Made by a program: the position numbers and the translations under genes. A stretch of 64,000 bases of DNA from Spirochaetaceae bacterium UBA6089. Lineage in GTDB: Bacteria > Spirochaetota > Spirochaetia > Treponematales > Rectinemataceae. Below the pieces are notes generated by a model. That model did no database searches. It had not been told where the DNA came from and saw nothing but the letters and a program-made list of their open reading frames with translations. The DNA is taken from the NCBI GenBank assembly GCA_002435985.1, contig DIXD01000099.1, positions 1-64,000 on the forward strand, given 5' to 3'. Shown in pieces: positions 9,260 through 17,468 of this stretch (positions are counted from its first letter, which is position 1; every line of letters begins with the position of its first letter).

Positions 9260-11779
9260 ATGAGCAAAAAGCACACCGCCGTGGTCGATGCTGCAACACG
9301 ACTTTCACCGCAGGCACGGGATAAGCTCCGCCAGGCCATTCTCGAGATGGAGGGGAGAGAAGTCTTTGCGATAGGTGCGCTCGATGCCTCCGGAATCGTC
9401 CAGAGCATCGATATCGTGGCCCGTGGAACAGAGCATACCGTAGCCGCTCCTTTTCGTTATAGGGAGAGCGCGCAGGTGCTCATTCATAATCACCCTTCGG
9501 GGTCTCTCCTCCCCTCCGAGGCGGATATCGCCGTGGCGGCAGAAGCAGGGGCCGAGGGTATCGGAAGCTACATCGTAGACAATGACGTTTCGCAGGTCCT
9601 GGTAGTCGCGGAACCCGCCCGCTCCAAGACGCTTCGTCCGCTCGGCGCCGATGAAATCGCGGCAGTCCTCGACACGGGCGGAAAGCTCGCGCGCGTCATG
9701 CCTGGATTCGAGACGCGCCCCTCGCAGGTCGACATGGCCCACGACGTCTCCGAAATCATCTCCGACGGCGGCATTCTCGTCGCGGAAGCGGGCACAGGAG
9801 TCGGCAAATCCTTCGCGTACCTTATACCGGCGCTTGCCTGGGCCATCGGCAACAATGAGCGCGTCGTCATTTCTACGGCAACAATCAATCTTCAGCAGCA
9901 GATTTTCAAAAAGGATTTCCCCACGGTGAGCGCGCTCTTCAAAAAGTCGGCGAAGGCCGCCGTGGTCAAAGGGCGAGCAAACTATCTCTGCAAACGCCGG
10001 CTCTATGAGGCGATCGAGGAAGACGCGCTGTTTTCGGATTCGTCTCTCAAACTACGACAGATTCTGGAATGGGACAACAATGGGGGAAGTGGCGACAAAG
10101 CCGACCTCGCACTTGCCGACGACGATCCGATCTGGAGCCGCGTATGTTCCGAGAGCGACTTTTGTCTCTCCACACACTGTGCGTACCACGACAAATGCCA
10201 TGTCCTCCGCGTCAGGCTCGAGGCAGCGAGCGCGCAGATCATCATCGTAAACCACCATGTGTTGCTCGCGGACTTAGAAGCAAAGCGGCTCCGCGAGGGA
10301 GGAATAAACACCATCCTGCCCTCTTACCACGCCCTGGTGCTCGACGAGGCACACGCGCTGGAAGGCAGTGCGACAAGCCTCTTCTCCGAAACTTTTTCCA
10401 AGCGTTCGATCCAGAGGCTTTTGGTGAGGCTCTTCCGAAGGAAAAAAAGAAAGCAGGTGGGGATTCTTCCGGCCATCTCTACCCTATCGGGCATCTCATC
10501 CACCCTCGTCGATGCGGCGCGAATCCAAGCCGAAAAAGCAGGGACGGCAAGTGATGCATTCAATGCGGTGGCGGTGGCATTGTTTTCGGAGAACGATGCG
10601 AGCCTCTTGGTGCGAAATCTTGGTGGTCCTTCACGCACGGCCTTTCTTTCGGCGCTGCAGAATCTCGAGCGTGATATCGCTCTGCTCGTGACTCGCCTTG
10701 GGGAAATTGTCGAGACGATAGCTCCGGAGCTGGAAGAAGAAGAGCCTGTGATCGATCTCAGGCTCACCATGCACTCGCTCCAGGAGATTGCAGCCCTTGT
10801 GCCGAGGTTCAAAAGCCCCGAGGCAGACCCGGACACTATCTTCTGGCTTCAGCTCGATCACAAAAACCCTAAAGAGGCGGTAGCCATCTGTACGGCCACG
10901 CCGCTGGAAGTGGCGCCCATCCTCGCCGAGCGCTTATTCAGCAAGATGCGATCCTGTATCTGTACCAGCGCGACCTTAACGATCAACAGCTCGTTCCAGT
11001 GGTGGCGAAGCCGTGTAGGTCTAGTGAACAGGCGGAGCGAGGCGGCATATCTCTCCGACACGAATTCCGAAGGTCCGAACCTACTTCAAAATACCCGAAT
11101 CGTCGAAAAAAGCTATCCCTCGCCTTTCCCCTATGCGCGCCACGCAATGTTGGCCATCGACACCGAGGCTCCCCCGCCAGATGCACCCCAGTTCCAGTCC
11201 TACCTGAATGAGGCCGTGGCGCGGCTTTTACATGCCTCGAAGGGAAGAGCCCTGGTCTTGTTCACCAGCCACAAAGCCCTGCGCGAAACCTACGATGCAG
11301 TGGCATCCCTCCTCGAACGAGAGGGGATTCTTGCACTCAGGCAAGGACAGAAAGACCGCTATTCGCTTTTGCACACCTTTGTGCACGACATATCGAGCGT
11401 GCTCTTCGCCACGGAATCCTTCTGGGAAGGCGTCGATGCACCGGGGGAGACGCTCTCTCTCGTCATCATCACAAAGCTCCCCTTCCGCGTGCCCACAGAC
11501 CCTATTCAGTCCTCTCGGGCTGCAGCCATCGATGCGCGAGGCGGCAACTCCTTTGTCGAGATGAGCATCCCCGAGGCTGTAATCCTCTTCAAACAGGGGT
11601 TTGGAAGGCTCATCCGTCACTCGAACGACAGGGGAGTCGTCGCGGTGCTCGATGTGCGAATCGCCAAGAAGACATACGGAAACCTCTTTGTTTCCAGTCT
11701 GCCCACGTGCAGATTGGAAACCGGGCCCCTGGATCAGCTCTGCGCTAGTGTGGCAGAATTTCTCGACGACGAAAGGTGA
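9260..11779 (+). CDS. RadC-like JAMM domain fused to DinG-type DNA helicase
   Basis: 839-residue protein in two parts. Residues 1-125 form a RadC-like MPN/JAMM domain with the motif HNHPSGSLLPSEAD (His76, His78, Ser86, Asp89) and a Glu at 34. The rest is an XPD/DinG superfamily-2 helicase: Walker A AEAGTGVGKS at 175-184, candidate Fe-S cysteines 244, 296, 302, 307 and 313, DEAH at 362-365, and motif VI QGFGRLIRHS near the C-terminus. The helicase part would unwind DNA 5'-3'. The metal-binding part is a predicted hydrolase or binding module. The stop overlaps the leader of manA. The start at 9260 follows closely on the divergent small gene. Confidence 0.88.
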   Translation: MSKKHTAVVDAATRLSPQARDKLRQAILEMEGREVFAIGALDASGIVQSIDIVARGTEHTVAAPFRYRESAQVLIHNHPSGSLLPSEADIAVAAEAGAEGIGSYIVDNDVSQVLVVAEPARSKTLRPLGADEIAAVLDTGGKLARVMPGFETRPSQVDMAHDVSEIISDGGILVAEAGTGVGKSFAYLIPALAWAIGNNERVVISTATINLQQQIFKKDFPTVSALFKKSAKAAVVKGRANYLCKRRLYEAIEEDALFSDSSLKLRQILEWDNNGGSGDKADLALADDDPIWSRVCSESDFCLSTHCAYHDKCHVLRVRLEAASAQIIIVNHHVLLADLEAKRLREGGINTILPSYHALVLDEAHALEGSATSLFSETFSKRSIQRLLVRLFRRKKRKQVGILPAISTLSGISSTLVDAARIQAEKAGTASDAFNAVAVALFSENDASLLVRNLGGPSRTAFLSALQNLERDIALLVTRLGEIVETIAPELEEEEPVIDLRLTMHSLQEIAALVPRFKSPEADPDTIFWLQLDHKNPKEAVAICTATPLEVAPILAERLFSKMRSCICTSATLTINSSFQWWRSRVGLVNRRSEAAYLSDTNSEGPNLLQNTRIVEKSYPSPFPYARHAMLAIDTEAPPPDAPQFQSYLNEAVARLLHASKGRALVLFTSHKALRETYDAVASLLEREGILALRQGQKDRYSLLHTFVHDISSVLFATESFWEGVDAPGETLSLVIITKLPFRVPTDPIQSSRAAAIDARGGNSFVEMSIPEAVILFKQGFGRLIRHSNDRGVVAVLDVRIAKKTYGNLFVSSLPTCRLETGPLDQLCASVAEFLDDER

Positions 11780-11787
11780 ACGAGTGT

Positions 11788-13023
11788 ATGAACAGAGACC
11801 AGCGACATCTGCCGTGTATTGCCTCTCTTGAAAATCCAGTCCAGCAGTACGTCTGGGGCAACACCCAAGGGATTCTACCCTTCATCGAGGCCACGCCGAA
11901 GCCCGGCTATCCTCTCGCCGAGGTGTGGATGGGTAGTCACGGCCTGGCCCCCTCGAAATTGCGACTCGACGACGGCTCTTTTCCGCTCGACGAGCTCATC
12001 CGCCGATCCCCCGAACATTGGCTCGGAGCCCTCGTTGCCAGTCGGTATCACGATCTGCCATTTCTCTTTAAGGTGCTCGCCGCAAGCTCGCCGCTCTCCC
12101 TGCAACTCCATCCGACACAGAAAGAAGCCCAAGAAGGCTTCGCACATGAGGAGCAGGCCGCCATTCCCCTGTCGGCTCCCGAGCGCACCTTTAAGGACGC
12201 CAACCACAAACCAGAGCTGGCCGTGGCCCTCACCCCCTTCAGCGCGATGGCGGGTTTTCGAGACCCCTCAGAGATTGCGGATCTCCTCGGCCCAAAGCTC
12301 TGCAGAGCCTTCGATTTTAATGGACAGAAGCCGGAAGAGCTTCGGGATTTTGTACGACATGTATTTTCCACAAAAGGAGATGCATACAAGATTCTCGAAG
12401 CGGAGCTCCGGGCGCGAGCAGAGGCGCTCCTTCGCTCGAATTCCGAGCGTGCGCGCGAAGCCGGTGCGATGGTCCTTGAGCTTCAGGCGCTGTACCCGCA
12501 CGATCCTGGTCAGTTCAGCCCCCTCATCCTCAACATCCTGAACCTCGATCCAAGCGAGGGTCTCTTTATACCCGCCGGTGTGATTCATGCCTATGTCAAA
12601 GGAAGTATTCTCGAAATCATGGCATGCTCCGACAATGTCATTCGGGCAGGTCTTACGATCAAACACGTCGACGTCGACCTGCTCTGCGACATGCTCGATC
12701 CGGATGCCCAGCCCACACTGATAAGGCCGAACCGCGAGCAGCATGCTTGGGGAAGCCGAAGTATCTACGCCACGCCGGCTGAAGAATTCCGCCTCGAACA
12801 CCTCGACGTAGGTCCTGGAGGGGCAGTCATACCGTATGTGCCGACTGGGCCCGAAATTCTTCTGTGCACCGAAGGCAGTTTTCGTATCCGAGCCGGGTGT
12901 GATGGCGGAGAGCTTGTGCTCCCGGCGCGTGCATCCTGTTTTGTCGGCGGCTCGTGCAGCGAGTTGAGCATCGAAGGCGCAGGAAGTCTCTGGCGAGCCA
13001 CCACGGGGGCTCACGCACTATGA
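11788..13023 (+). CDS. manA: Mannose-6-phosphate isomerase, class I
   Basis: Zinc enzyme that interconverts mannose-6-phosphate and fructose-6-phosphate, feeding mannose use or GDP-mannose synthesis. Zinc-site blocks are visible: SLQLHPTQKEA and NHKPELAVAL in the N-terminal half, and FIPAGVIHAYVKG later. The 411 residues agree with the type I family. ATG 11788 with AAGGTG about nine bases upstream is preferred over a GTG at 11776. The ribosome site lies in the end of the helicase gene, and the stop overlaps the next gene (ATGA), so three genes form an operon. Confidence 0.92.
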   Translation: MNRDQRHLPCIASLENPVQQYVWGNTQGILPFIEATPKPGYPLAEVWMGSHGLAPSKLRLDDGSFPLDELIRRSPEHWLGALVASRYHDLPFLFKVLAASSPLSLQLHPTQKEAQEGFAHEEQAAIPLSAPERTFKDANHKPELAVALTPFSAMAGFRDPSEIADLLGPKLCRAFDFNGQKPEELRDFVRHVFSTKGDAYKILEAELRARAEALLRSNSERAREAGAMVLELQALYPHDPGQFSPLILNILNLDPSEGLFIPAGVIHAYVKGSILEIMACSDNVIRAGLTIKHVDVDLLCDMLDPDAQPTLIRPNREQHAWGSRSIYATPAEEFRLEHLDVGPGGAVIPYVPTGPEILLCTEGSFRIRAGCDGGELVLPARASCFVGGSCSELSIEGAGSLWRATTGAHAL

Positions 13024-13562
13024 GCGAGGAGAAACATTCCGAGCATGTGCTTGGGGACGAACAAAAAACGCAGGGCAGCCGCATGCTCACCATCTGGGTC
13101 GATGCCGATTCTATTCCAAGGGATATTCGGCCTTTTCTGATAAGGCGCGCACTGGCCCCGCGCAACTATGAGGGCACAAGAGTCTCTGTGCTGTTCGTCG
13201 CCGCGCGGGCGCCCGCCGACCTTCCCCGCGAGTTTCTCGTGCTTGTGGAGCCGAGCGAGGGTGCAGCCGATCGCTATATCGAAACACACGCTGCCTCGCT
13301 GGATATTGTCGTCACGCGCGACATCCCCATGGCAGAGCGCCTCGTACAGCGCTCGGTGTACGTCGTAAACGACAAAGGGGACATCTTTACTGCGGAGAAC
13401 GTCGGGGAGCGCCGTTCCATCCGCGATGCAATGGCTACACTCCGCGCCGCAGGTCTTGCACCCCCCAGCCCAAAAGGTTCGCGGCGCTCGGCGTCCGAAA
13501 CGAAGCGCTTCGCCGATGCCCTCGAACGCCTGATCGTGCGAGCCGTGCGGGCAAAAGTATAA
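13020..13562 (+). CDS. DUF188 / YaiI-YqxD family protein
   Basis: 180-residue protein of the UPF0178 family, which has a PIN/NYN-like nuclease fold. The signature is LTIWVDADSIPRDIRP, where most relatives have VDADACP, so the usual Cys is Ser here. Later blocks VVTRDIPMAERLV and VVNDKGDIF carry the conserved acidic residues. Relatives usually begin at the MLTIWVDAD methionine (13083), so the first 21 residues may be an extension or the true start may lie there. It overlaps manA by four bases. The biochemical function of the family is not established. Confidence 0.8.
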   Translation: MSEEKHSEHVLGDEQKTQGSRMLTIWVDADSIPRDIRPFLIRRALAPRNYEGTRVSVLFVAARAPADLPREFLVLVEPSEGAADRYIETHAASLDIVVTRDIPMAERLVQRSVYVVNDKGDIFTAENVGERRSIRDAMATLRAAGLAPPSPKGSRRSASETKRFADALERLIVRAVRAKV

Positions 13563-13593
13563 CAAGCGGGATGCGGCTGCAGGCGTCACGCCG

Positions 13594-14685
13594 TCATGGC
13601 AGGAGGTCGGCTGGTGTCTCCTCCTGCGGTGGCGCTTCCTGAGACGATGGCTCCTGGGATGCTGCTTCCTCTGCGGCTGCGGGTGCCGCCCCACCGGTCG
13701 ACAGGTCGGTCGATGGGGCGGCCGCCGGGCTTTCTCCACCTTCCCCAACCAACCCGGGATCGGCCGATGGGGCAGCCGCCGCGCTTTCTCCGCCTTCCTC
13801 AACCAATTGAGAATCGGTCGATGTCTCGGCCGCCGAGTTTTCTCCGCCTTCCCCAACCAACTCGGGAGAAGGGACATCCTCGGCGGTCGTGATATCCGCG
13901 GAGGGTTCCAGGCCGGCGGGAGGCGGGGTTTCCGGGGGCAGCACCGTCGCGGCGATCGGTGCCACGTAGCGCTGCACAAGATATTCATAACGCTCCCGCA
14001 GTATCAGAGAGCGATAGAGTGTATCGGGCCCGTACTTTATTGGCGAGGAGAGAATCGCGATGAGCCTTGCTGCCTGATCGACCTGAAGGCTTGCAACTCC
14101 TTTCCCGTAATAGATCCGCGAGGCCCTCTCGATGCCGAAGATGCCTTTCCCCCACTCGGCGTAGCTAAAATACAGTTCGAGGATACGATTTTTCGAAAGG
14201 ATGAGCTCCATTTCCAGCGCCGCAATGACCTCGAGATATTTGCGGATATAGCTTTTGTTCGGCAAGAGAAAAAGCGTGCGCGCCACCTGCATCGTAATCG
14301 TGCTGCCGCCATACATGGGGCTGCCGATTTTCTGATTCAGCTCCCTCGCCCTCTTGAAAGCCTCCATATCGATGCCGTGGTGATCGTAGAACTTGCCATC
14401 CTCAACCGAGACGAGCATTCTGCGGACGTAGGAAGGAATCTGAGCAGTCTTGAGGGGAATGGGCGTTTGGACGTCCCAGTGGTTCACGAGAGAACGATAG
14501 ATCATGAGAAGCGTCGTCGGTGGATTTGCAAATTTATAGATGATTATGAGGGTACTCGTGACACCTATGTATACCCCATGCGCAATGAGTATCGACAACA
14601 GGAGAATACGCACGACACGCCATACTGGATTTCTCGGCTTGCGTTTCTGGGCATCGTGTATGGTTGCTGAAGATCGATGCTTCAT
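13594..14685 (-). CDS. mtgA: Monofunctional biosynthetic peptidoglycan transglycosylase with repeat tail
   Basis: Inner-membrane glycosyltransferase (family GT51) that polymerises lipid II into glycan strands. After a basic N-terminus there is one membrane helix (VVRILLLSILIAHGVYIG). The GT51 motifs follow: MLVSVEDGKFYDHHGID with the catalytic Glu, GGSTITMQVARTLFL, and ELYFSYAEWGKGIFGIERA. After about residue 255 the protein has an Ala/Pro/Glu/Ser-rich tail that includes three 18-residue repeats. Normal MtgA proteins lack such a tail. The start is uncertain; ATGs at 14697 and 14715 are also in frame and none has a good ribosome site. Confidence 0.85.
   Translation of the reverse strand: MKHRSSATIHDAQKRKPRNPVWRVVRILLLSILIAHGVYIGVTSTLIIIYKFANPPTTLLMIYRSLVNHWDVQTPIPLKTAQIPSYVRRMLVSVEDGKFYDHHGIDMEAFKRARELNQKIGSPMYGGSTITMQVARTLFLLPNKSYIRKYLEVIAALEMELILSKNRILELYFSYAEWGKGIFGIERASRIYYGKGVASLQVDQAARLIAILSSPIKYGPDTLYRSLILRERYEYLVQRYVAPIAATVLPPETPPPAGLEPSADITTAEDVPSPELVGEGGENSAAETSTDSQLVEEGGESAAAAPSADPGLVGEGGESPAAAPSTDLSTGGAAPAAAEEAASQEPSSQEAPPQEETPADLLP
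13706..13867. repeat. Three tandem 54-bp repeats in mtgA
   Basis: Three imperfect copies of a 54-base unit (13706-13759, 13760-13813, 13814-13867). Each codes for an 18-residue unit beginning LVGEGGE or LVEEGGE and ending in an Ala/Ser-rich run. The unit is a multiple of three, so copy number can change without a frameshift. The tail would lie outside the membrane. Confidence 0.8.
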
Positions 14686-14731
14686 ACTATGAGGCATTAT
14701 ATGGAAGAACAGCATTCTCAGGAAGCCGCCA

Positions 14732-14756
14732 GCGAATATTCAGCCTGCGAATATTC
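14732..14756. repeat. Direct repeat of a palindromic 10-mer upstream of mtgA
   Basis: GCGAATATTC occurs twice, at 14732-14741 and 14747-14756, separated by five bases. Each copy contains the palindrome GAATATTC. It lies between the end of the oxidoreductase operon and the start of mtgA, both on the minus strand. It could be a two-site operator or a stem-loop in the operon trailer. Confidence 0.5.
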
Positions 14757-14817
14757 CGGCATCAGAGAAAGGGTCGCCTCATTATGAAAAAGTCCTACAG
14801 GCCTCCCGTTGAGCTCA

Positions 14818-15357
14818 TCAGCCCAAAACCGCTTTTTTGCCCTCTTCCACCGCAGCGATATTGAGAGTGATGAGCGCGTGTTTACTCGACGGGAAAAAGC
14901 TTTTCAGAACACTTTCGAGCGTGTCGAGCTTCACGGCGCCCGTCACCTTGCTGAGGGCACCCATCATCACCATGTTGGCGATACGCACATCCCCGAGCTT
15001 GAGCGCGATGTCGTTGCAGGGCACGTGGACGATCCTAGCATCGGGTCGTGCAGGATCTGTCTTGACAAGACTCGAGTTCACCAGAATCGTACCGCCCTTT
15101 TTGCATACCTTCTCTGCGATCTCAACTGAATCTTGGTTCATGACGACGACGGAGTCCGCGCTCGTCACGAGAGGGCTCTTGATTTCGTCGCTGGAGACAA
15201 TGACGGAGGCGCGCGCGATGCCGCCGCGCTTTTCCGCGCCGTAAAAGGGGAAAAATGTCACCTTGAGGCCTTCTTTCATCGCGCTGTACACCCAGAGCTG
15301 GCCGAGCGAGATGATGCCCTGGCCGCCAAAGCCTGCCATAAATGTCTTTTCGGTCAT
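14818..15357 (-). CDS. 2-oxoacid:ferredoxin oxidoreductase, gamma subunit
   Basis: Gamma (catalytic accessory) subunit of a four-subunit, CoA- and ferredoxin-dependent 2-oxo acid oxidoreductase. The translation starts MTEKTFMAGFGGQGIISLGQ, which contains the family hallmark GFGGQG, followed by FYGAEKRGGIARASVI. The 179 residues are normal. It is the last gene of a six-gene minus-strand operon, 12 bases after the beta subunit. The adjacent ptb and buk genes suggest branched-chain 2-oxo acids such as 2-oxoisovalerate as substrate (inference). Confidence 0.9.
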   Translation of the reverse strand: MTEKTFMAGFGGQGIISLGQLWVYSAMKEGLKVTFFPFYGAEKRGGIARASVIVSSDEIKSPLVTSADSVVVMNQDSVEIAEKVCKKGGTILVNSSLVKTDPARPDARIVHVPCNDIALKLGDVRIANMVMMGALSKVTGAVKLDTLESVLKSFFPSSKHALITLNIAAVEEGKKAVLG

Positions 15358-15369
15358 GGGATGCTCCTT

Positions 15370-16140
15370 TTAGTGCGCCTGCGCGGTTGCCGGGGCGCTG
15401 AGGGTGTTCTTGATTTCACCGAGCTGATAAAAGGCGATCATATTCTTTTCGAGCCACTCGACCGATTCCAGAGAAGTCATCTGCCAGTTCGTGGGACACT
15501 GAGAGAGAATCTCTACCATTGTGAAACCCTCGCCGCGCATCTGTGCCTCGAACGCCTTTCGGATATAATTCTTGGTCTTGCGGGTGTTGACCGCATTGTT
15601 GACGGCGCCGCGAGCGAGGTACTTCGTGCCCTCGAGCGTGGCGAGCAGCTCGCAGACCCTAATGGGATAGCCCATCCCCGCCAGAATGGGATCACGACCC
15701 TCGGGAGCCGTCGTCGCGTGCTGGCCAACGAGGGTCGTCGGAGCCATCTGACCGCCGGTCATGCCGTAGATTGCATTGTTGACGAAGATCGTCGTAAATT
15801 TTTCGCCCCTGTTCGCCGCATGGATGATCTCCGCAGTTCCGATTGCCGCGAGGTCTCCATCCCCCTGGTAACAGATTACGAGGTGATCGGGGAGCATGCG
15901 CTTGATGCCCGTCGATGCGGCAGGCGTTCTGCCGTGTGCCGGTTGGACCGAATCGAAGTCGAAGTAGAGATCTGCCCAGACCGAGCAGCCGACGGGGTTG
16001 GTGATGATCGCCTTGTTCTGCAGGCCCATCTCGTCGATGACTTCGGCGATGATTCTATGAATCACCCCGTGGCCGCAGCCGGGACAATATTTCGTCTGTA
16101 TCGATTTCAAGCTTTTGGGATGCTTATATGCGAGTTCCAT
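15370..16140 (-). CDS. 2-oxoacid:ferredoxin oxidoreductase, beta subunit (TPP-binding)
   Basis: Carries thiamine diphosphate and decarboxylates the 2-oxo acid. The 256-residue chain has KYCPGCGHGVIHR at the N-terminus, a Cys pair typical of the family, and the TPP/Mg2+ motif GDGDLAAIG followed by NNAIYGMTGGQMAPTT. It closely follows the alpha subunit gene (17 bases). The architecture fits VOR/KOR-type enzymes, with a separate ferredoxin-like delta subunit rather than one large PFOR chain. The length and motifs alone do not separate KOR from VOR; the genomic context favours VOR. Confidence 0.9.
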   Translation of the reverse strand: MELAYKHPKSLKSIQTKYCPGCGHGVIHRIIAEVIDEMGLQNKAIITNPVGCSVWADLYFDFDSVQPAHGRTPAASTGIKRMLPDHLVICYQGDGDLAAIGTAEIIHAANRGEKFTTIFVNNAIYGMTGGQMAPTTLVGQHATTAPEGRDPILAGMGYPIRVCELLATLEGTKYLARGAVNNAVNTRKTKNYIRKAFEAQMRGEGFTMVEILSQCPTNWQMTSLESVEWLEKNMIAFYQLGEIKNTLSAPATAQAH

Positions 16141-16157
16141 ACTCTATCTTCCTCCGC

Positions 16158-17225
16158 TTATAGAGCCATGAGGCGCTTCACCTCGGCGAAGACCTCTTCT
16201 TGACTTGGGATATTCCCACCGCAGCGGCCGTAGAAGTACACAGGCACTTTCCCGTTCACGGCCAACCGTACATCCTCCACCATCTGTCCCATGCTCATCT
16301 CTACACACAGGAAACGCTTGCCTCTCTCGGCGAGCCCGGCCAATCGGGCCGAGGGGAAGGGCCACAGGGTAATCGGTCTGAAAAGTCCAACCTTCATGCC
16401 CGCGGCACGGGCCATCTCCAAGGCACCATGACAGACACGGGCAGAGGTGCCATACGCCACAAAGACGATATCCGCATCGTCAACGTCGATCTCCTCATAG
16501 CGCACAAGCTCCTCTTTGATGTGGCCATAACGCTCGAAGCGTATACGGTTGGCTGCCTCGAGCCCGTCTGGCTCGAGGTTGAGGCTCGTCACATGGTTGT
16601 AGGGCCTGTGCATCTCGGTGACATGACCGACAGCCCAGTCCTTGCGCGGCAGCGTCGCGGGGTCGATCGGCTCGGGAAAAACAACGCCTTCCATCATCTG
16701 GCCGATGAGCCCGTCCGCAAGCACAAGCACGGGCACGCGCCATTTTTCGGAGATCGAAAACGCCTCATAGGTGAGGTCGGCAGCTTCCTGCACCCCCTTC
16801 GGTGCGAGGACGATCGTATAGTAGTCGCCGTGTCCGCCGCCGCGGGTCGCCTGGAAATAATCACCCTGGCCCGGAGAGATGCCGCCGAGGCCCGGGCCGG
16901 CACGTGCCACGTTGACGATCACCGCGGGCAAATCCGCGCCGCAAAGGTACGAGATACCCTCCTGCTTGAGCGAGACCCCAGGACTCGACGAGCTTGTCAT
17001 CGCGCGCGCACCGGTCGAAGAAGCACCGTACACCATATTGATCGCCGCGATTTCCGATTCGGCCTGAATGAAGATCCGGCCTTTGGCGAGCATGTGCTTC
17101 GCCATGTACGCGGTGAGCTCGTTCTGCGGCGTGATGGGATAACCGAAATATGCCCGACATCCGGCGCGTACCGCTGCTTCACCTATCGCTTCGTTGCCTT
17201 TCATAAGACGGATTTCTTCAGCCAT
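16158..17225 (-). CDS. vorB: 2-oxoacid:ferredoxin oxidoreductase, alpha subunit (VorB type)
   Basis: Alpha subunit of the complex that oxidises a branched-chain or other 2-oxo acid to acyl-CoA, CO2 and reduced ferredoxin. The protein starts MAEEIRLMKGNEAIGEAAVR, then GYPITPQNELTAYMA, the usual N-terminal TPP/CoA-contact block. SSSPGVSLKQEGISY and GDYFQATRGGGHGDY follow, and a transketolase C-like end. The 355 residues match VorB/KorA. The start has AGGAGG. It is 11 bases downstream of the ferredoxin gene. Confidence 0.9.
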   Translation of the reverse strand: MAEEIRLMKGNEAIGEAAVRAGCRAYFGYPITPQNELTAYMAKHMLAKGRIFIQAESEIAAINMVYGASSTGARAMTSSSSPGVSLKQEGISYLCGADLPAVIVNVARAGPGLGGISPGQGDYFQATRGGGHGDYYTIVLAPKGVQEAADLTYEAFSISEKWRVPVLVLADGLIGQMMEGVVFPEPIDPATLPRKDWAVGHVTEMHRPYNHVTSLNLEPDGLEAANRIRFERYGHIKEELVRYEEIDVDDADIVFVAYGTSARVCHGALEMARAAGMKVGLFRPITLWPFPSARLAGLAERGKRFLCVEMSMGQMVEDVRLAVNGKVPVYFYGRCGGNIPSQEEVFAEVKRLMAL

Positions 17226-17236
17226 ACCCTTCCTCC

Positions 17237-17452
17237 TTAGAGTCTATAGACGGTGATCGCAACATCCGGACACACGACGAAGCAGTTGCCGCACGAATTA
17301 CATTTATCGGCCGCGATCACCTTTGCGGGGAAATATCCCCAGGAGTTCGGCTCGGGATCGATGCCGAGAACCTTGGTCGGACAGGCGCGAGTGCAGAGCT
17401 GGCAGCCCTTGCAGCGCTCCCTGTCGATTTCGACAGAACCTTTCATCGCCAT
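17237..17452 (-). CDS. 2-oxoacid oxidoreductase delta subunit, 2[4Fe-4S] ferredoxin
   Basis: 71-residue electron-transfer subunit. It has two full cluster motifs, CKGCQLCTRACP near residue 15 and CNSCGNCFVVCP near residue 52, so it should bind two [4Fe-4S] clusters. Such delta subunits pass electrons from the TPP site to free ferredoxin. It lies between ptb and the alpha subunit gene with small gaps, and its start has AGGAGG. Confidence 0.92.
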   Translation of the reverse strand: MAMKGSVEIDRERCKGCQLCTRACPTKVLGIDPEPNSWGYFPAKVIAADKCNSCGNCFVVCPDVAITVYRL

Positions 17453-17468
17453 TCGAATCTCCTCCTAT

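Noticed and set aside
16200..17240. 346-codon open frame opposite the oxidoreductase alpha subunit
   Set aside because: Antisense shadow with no domain.
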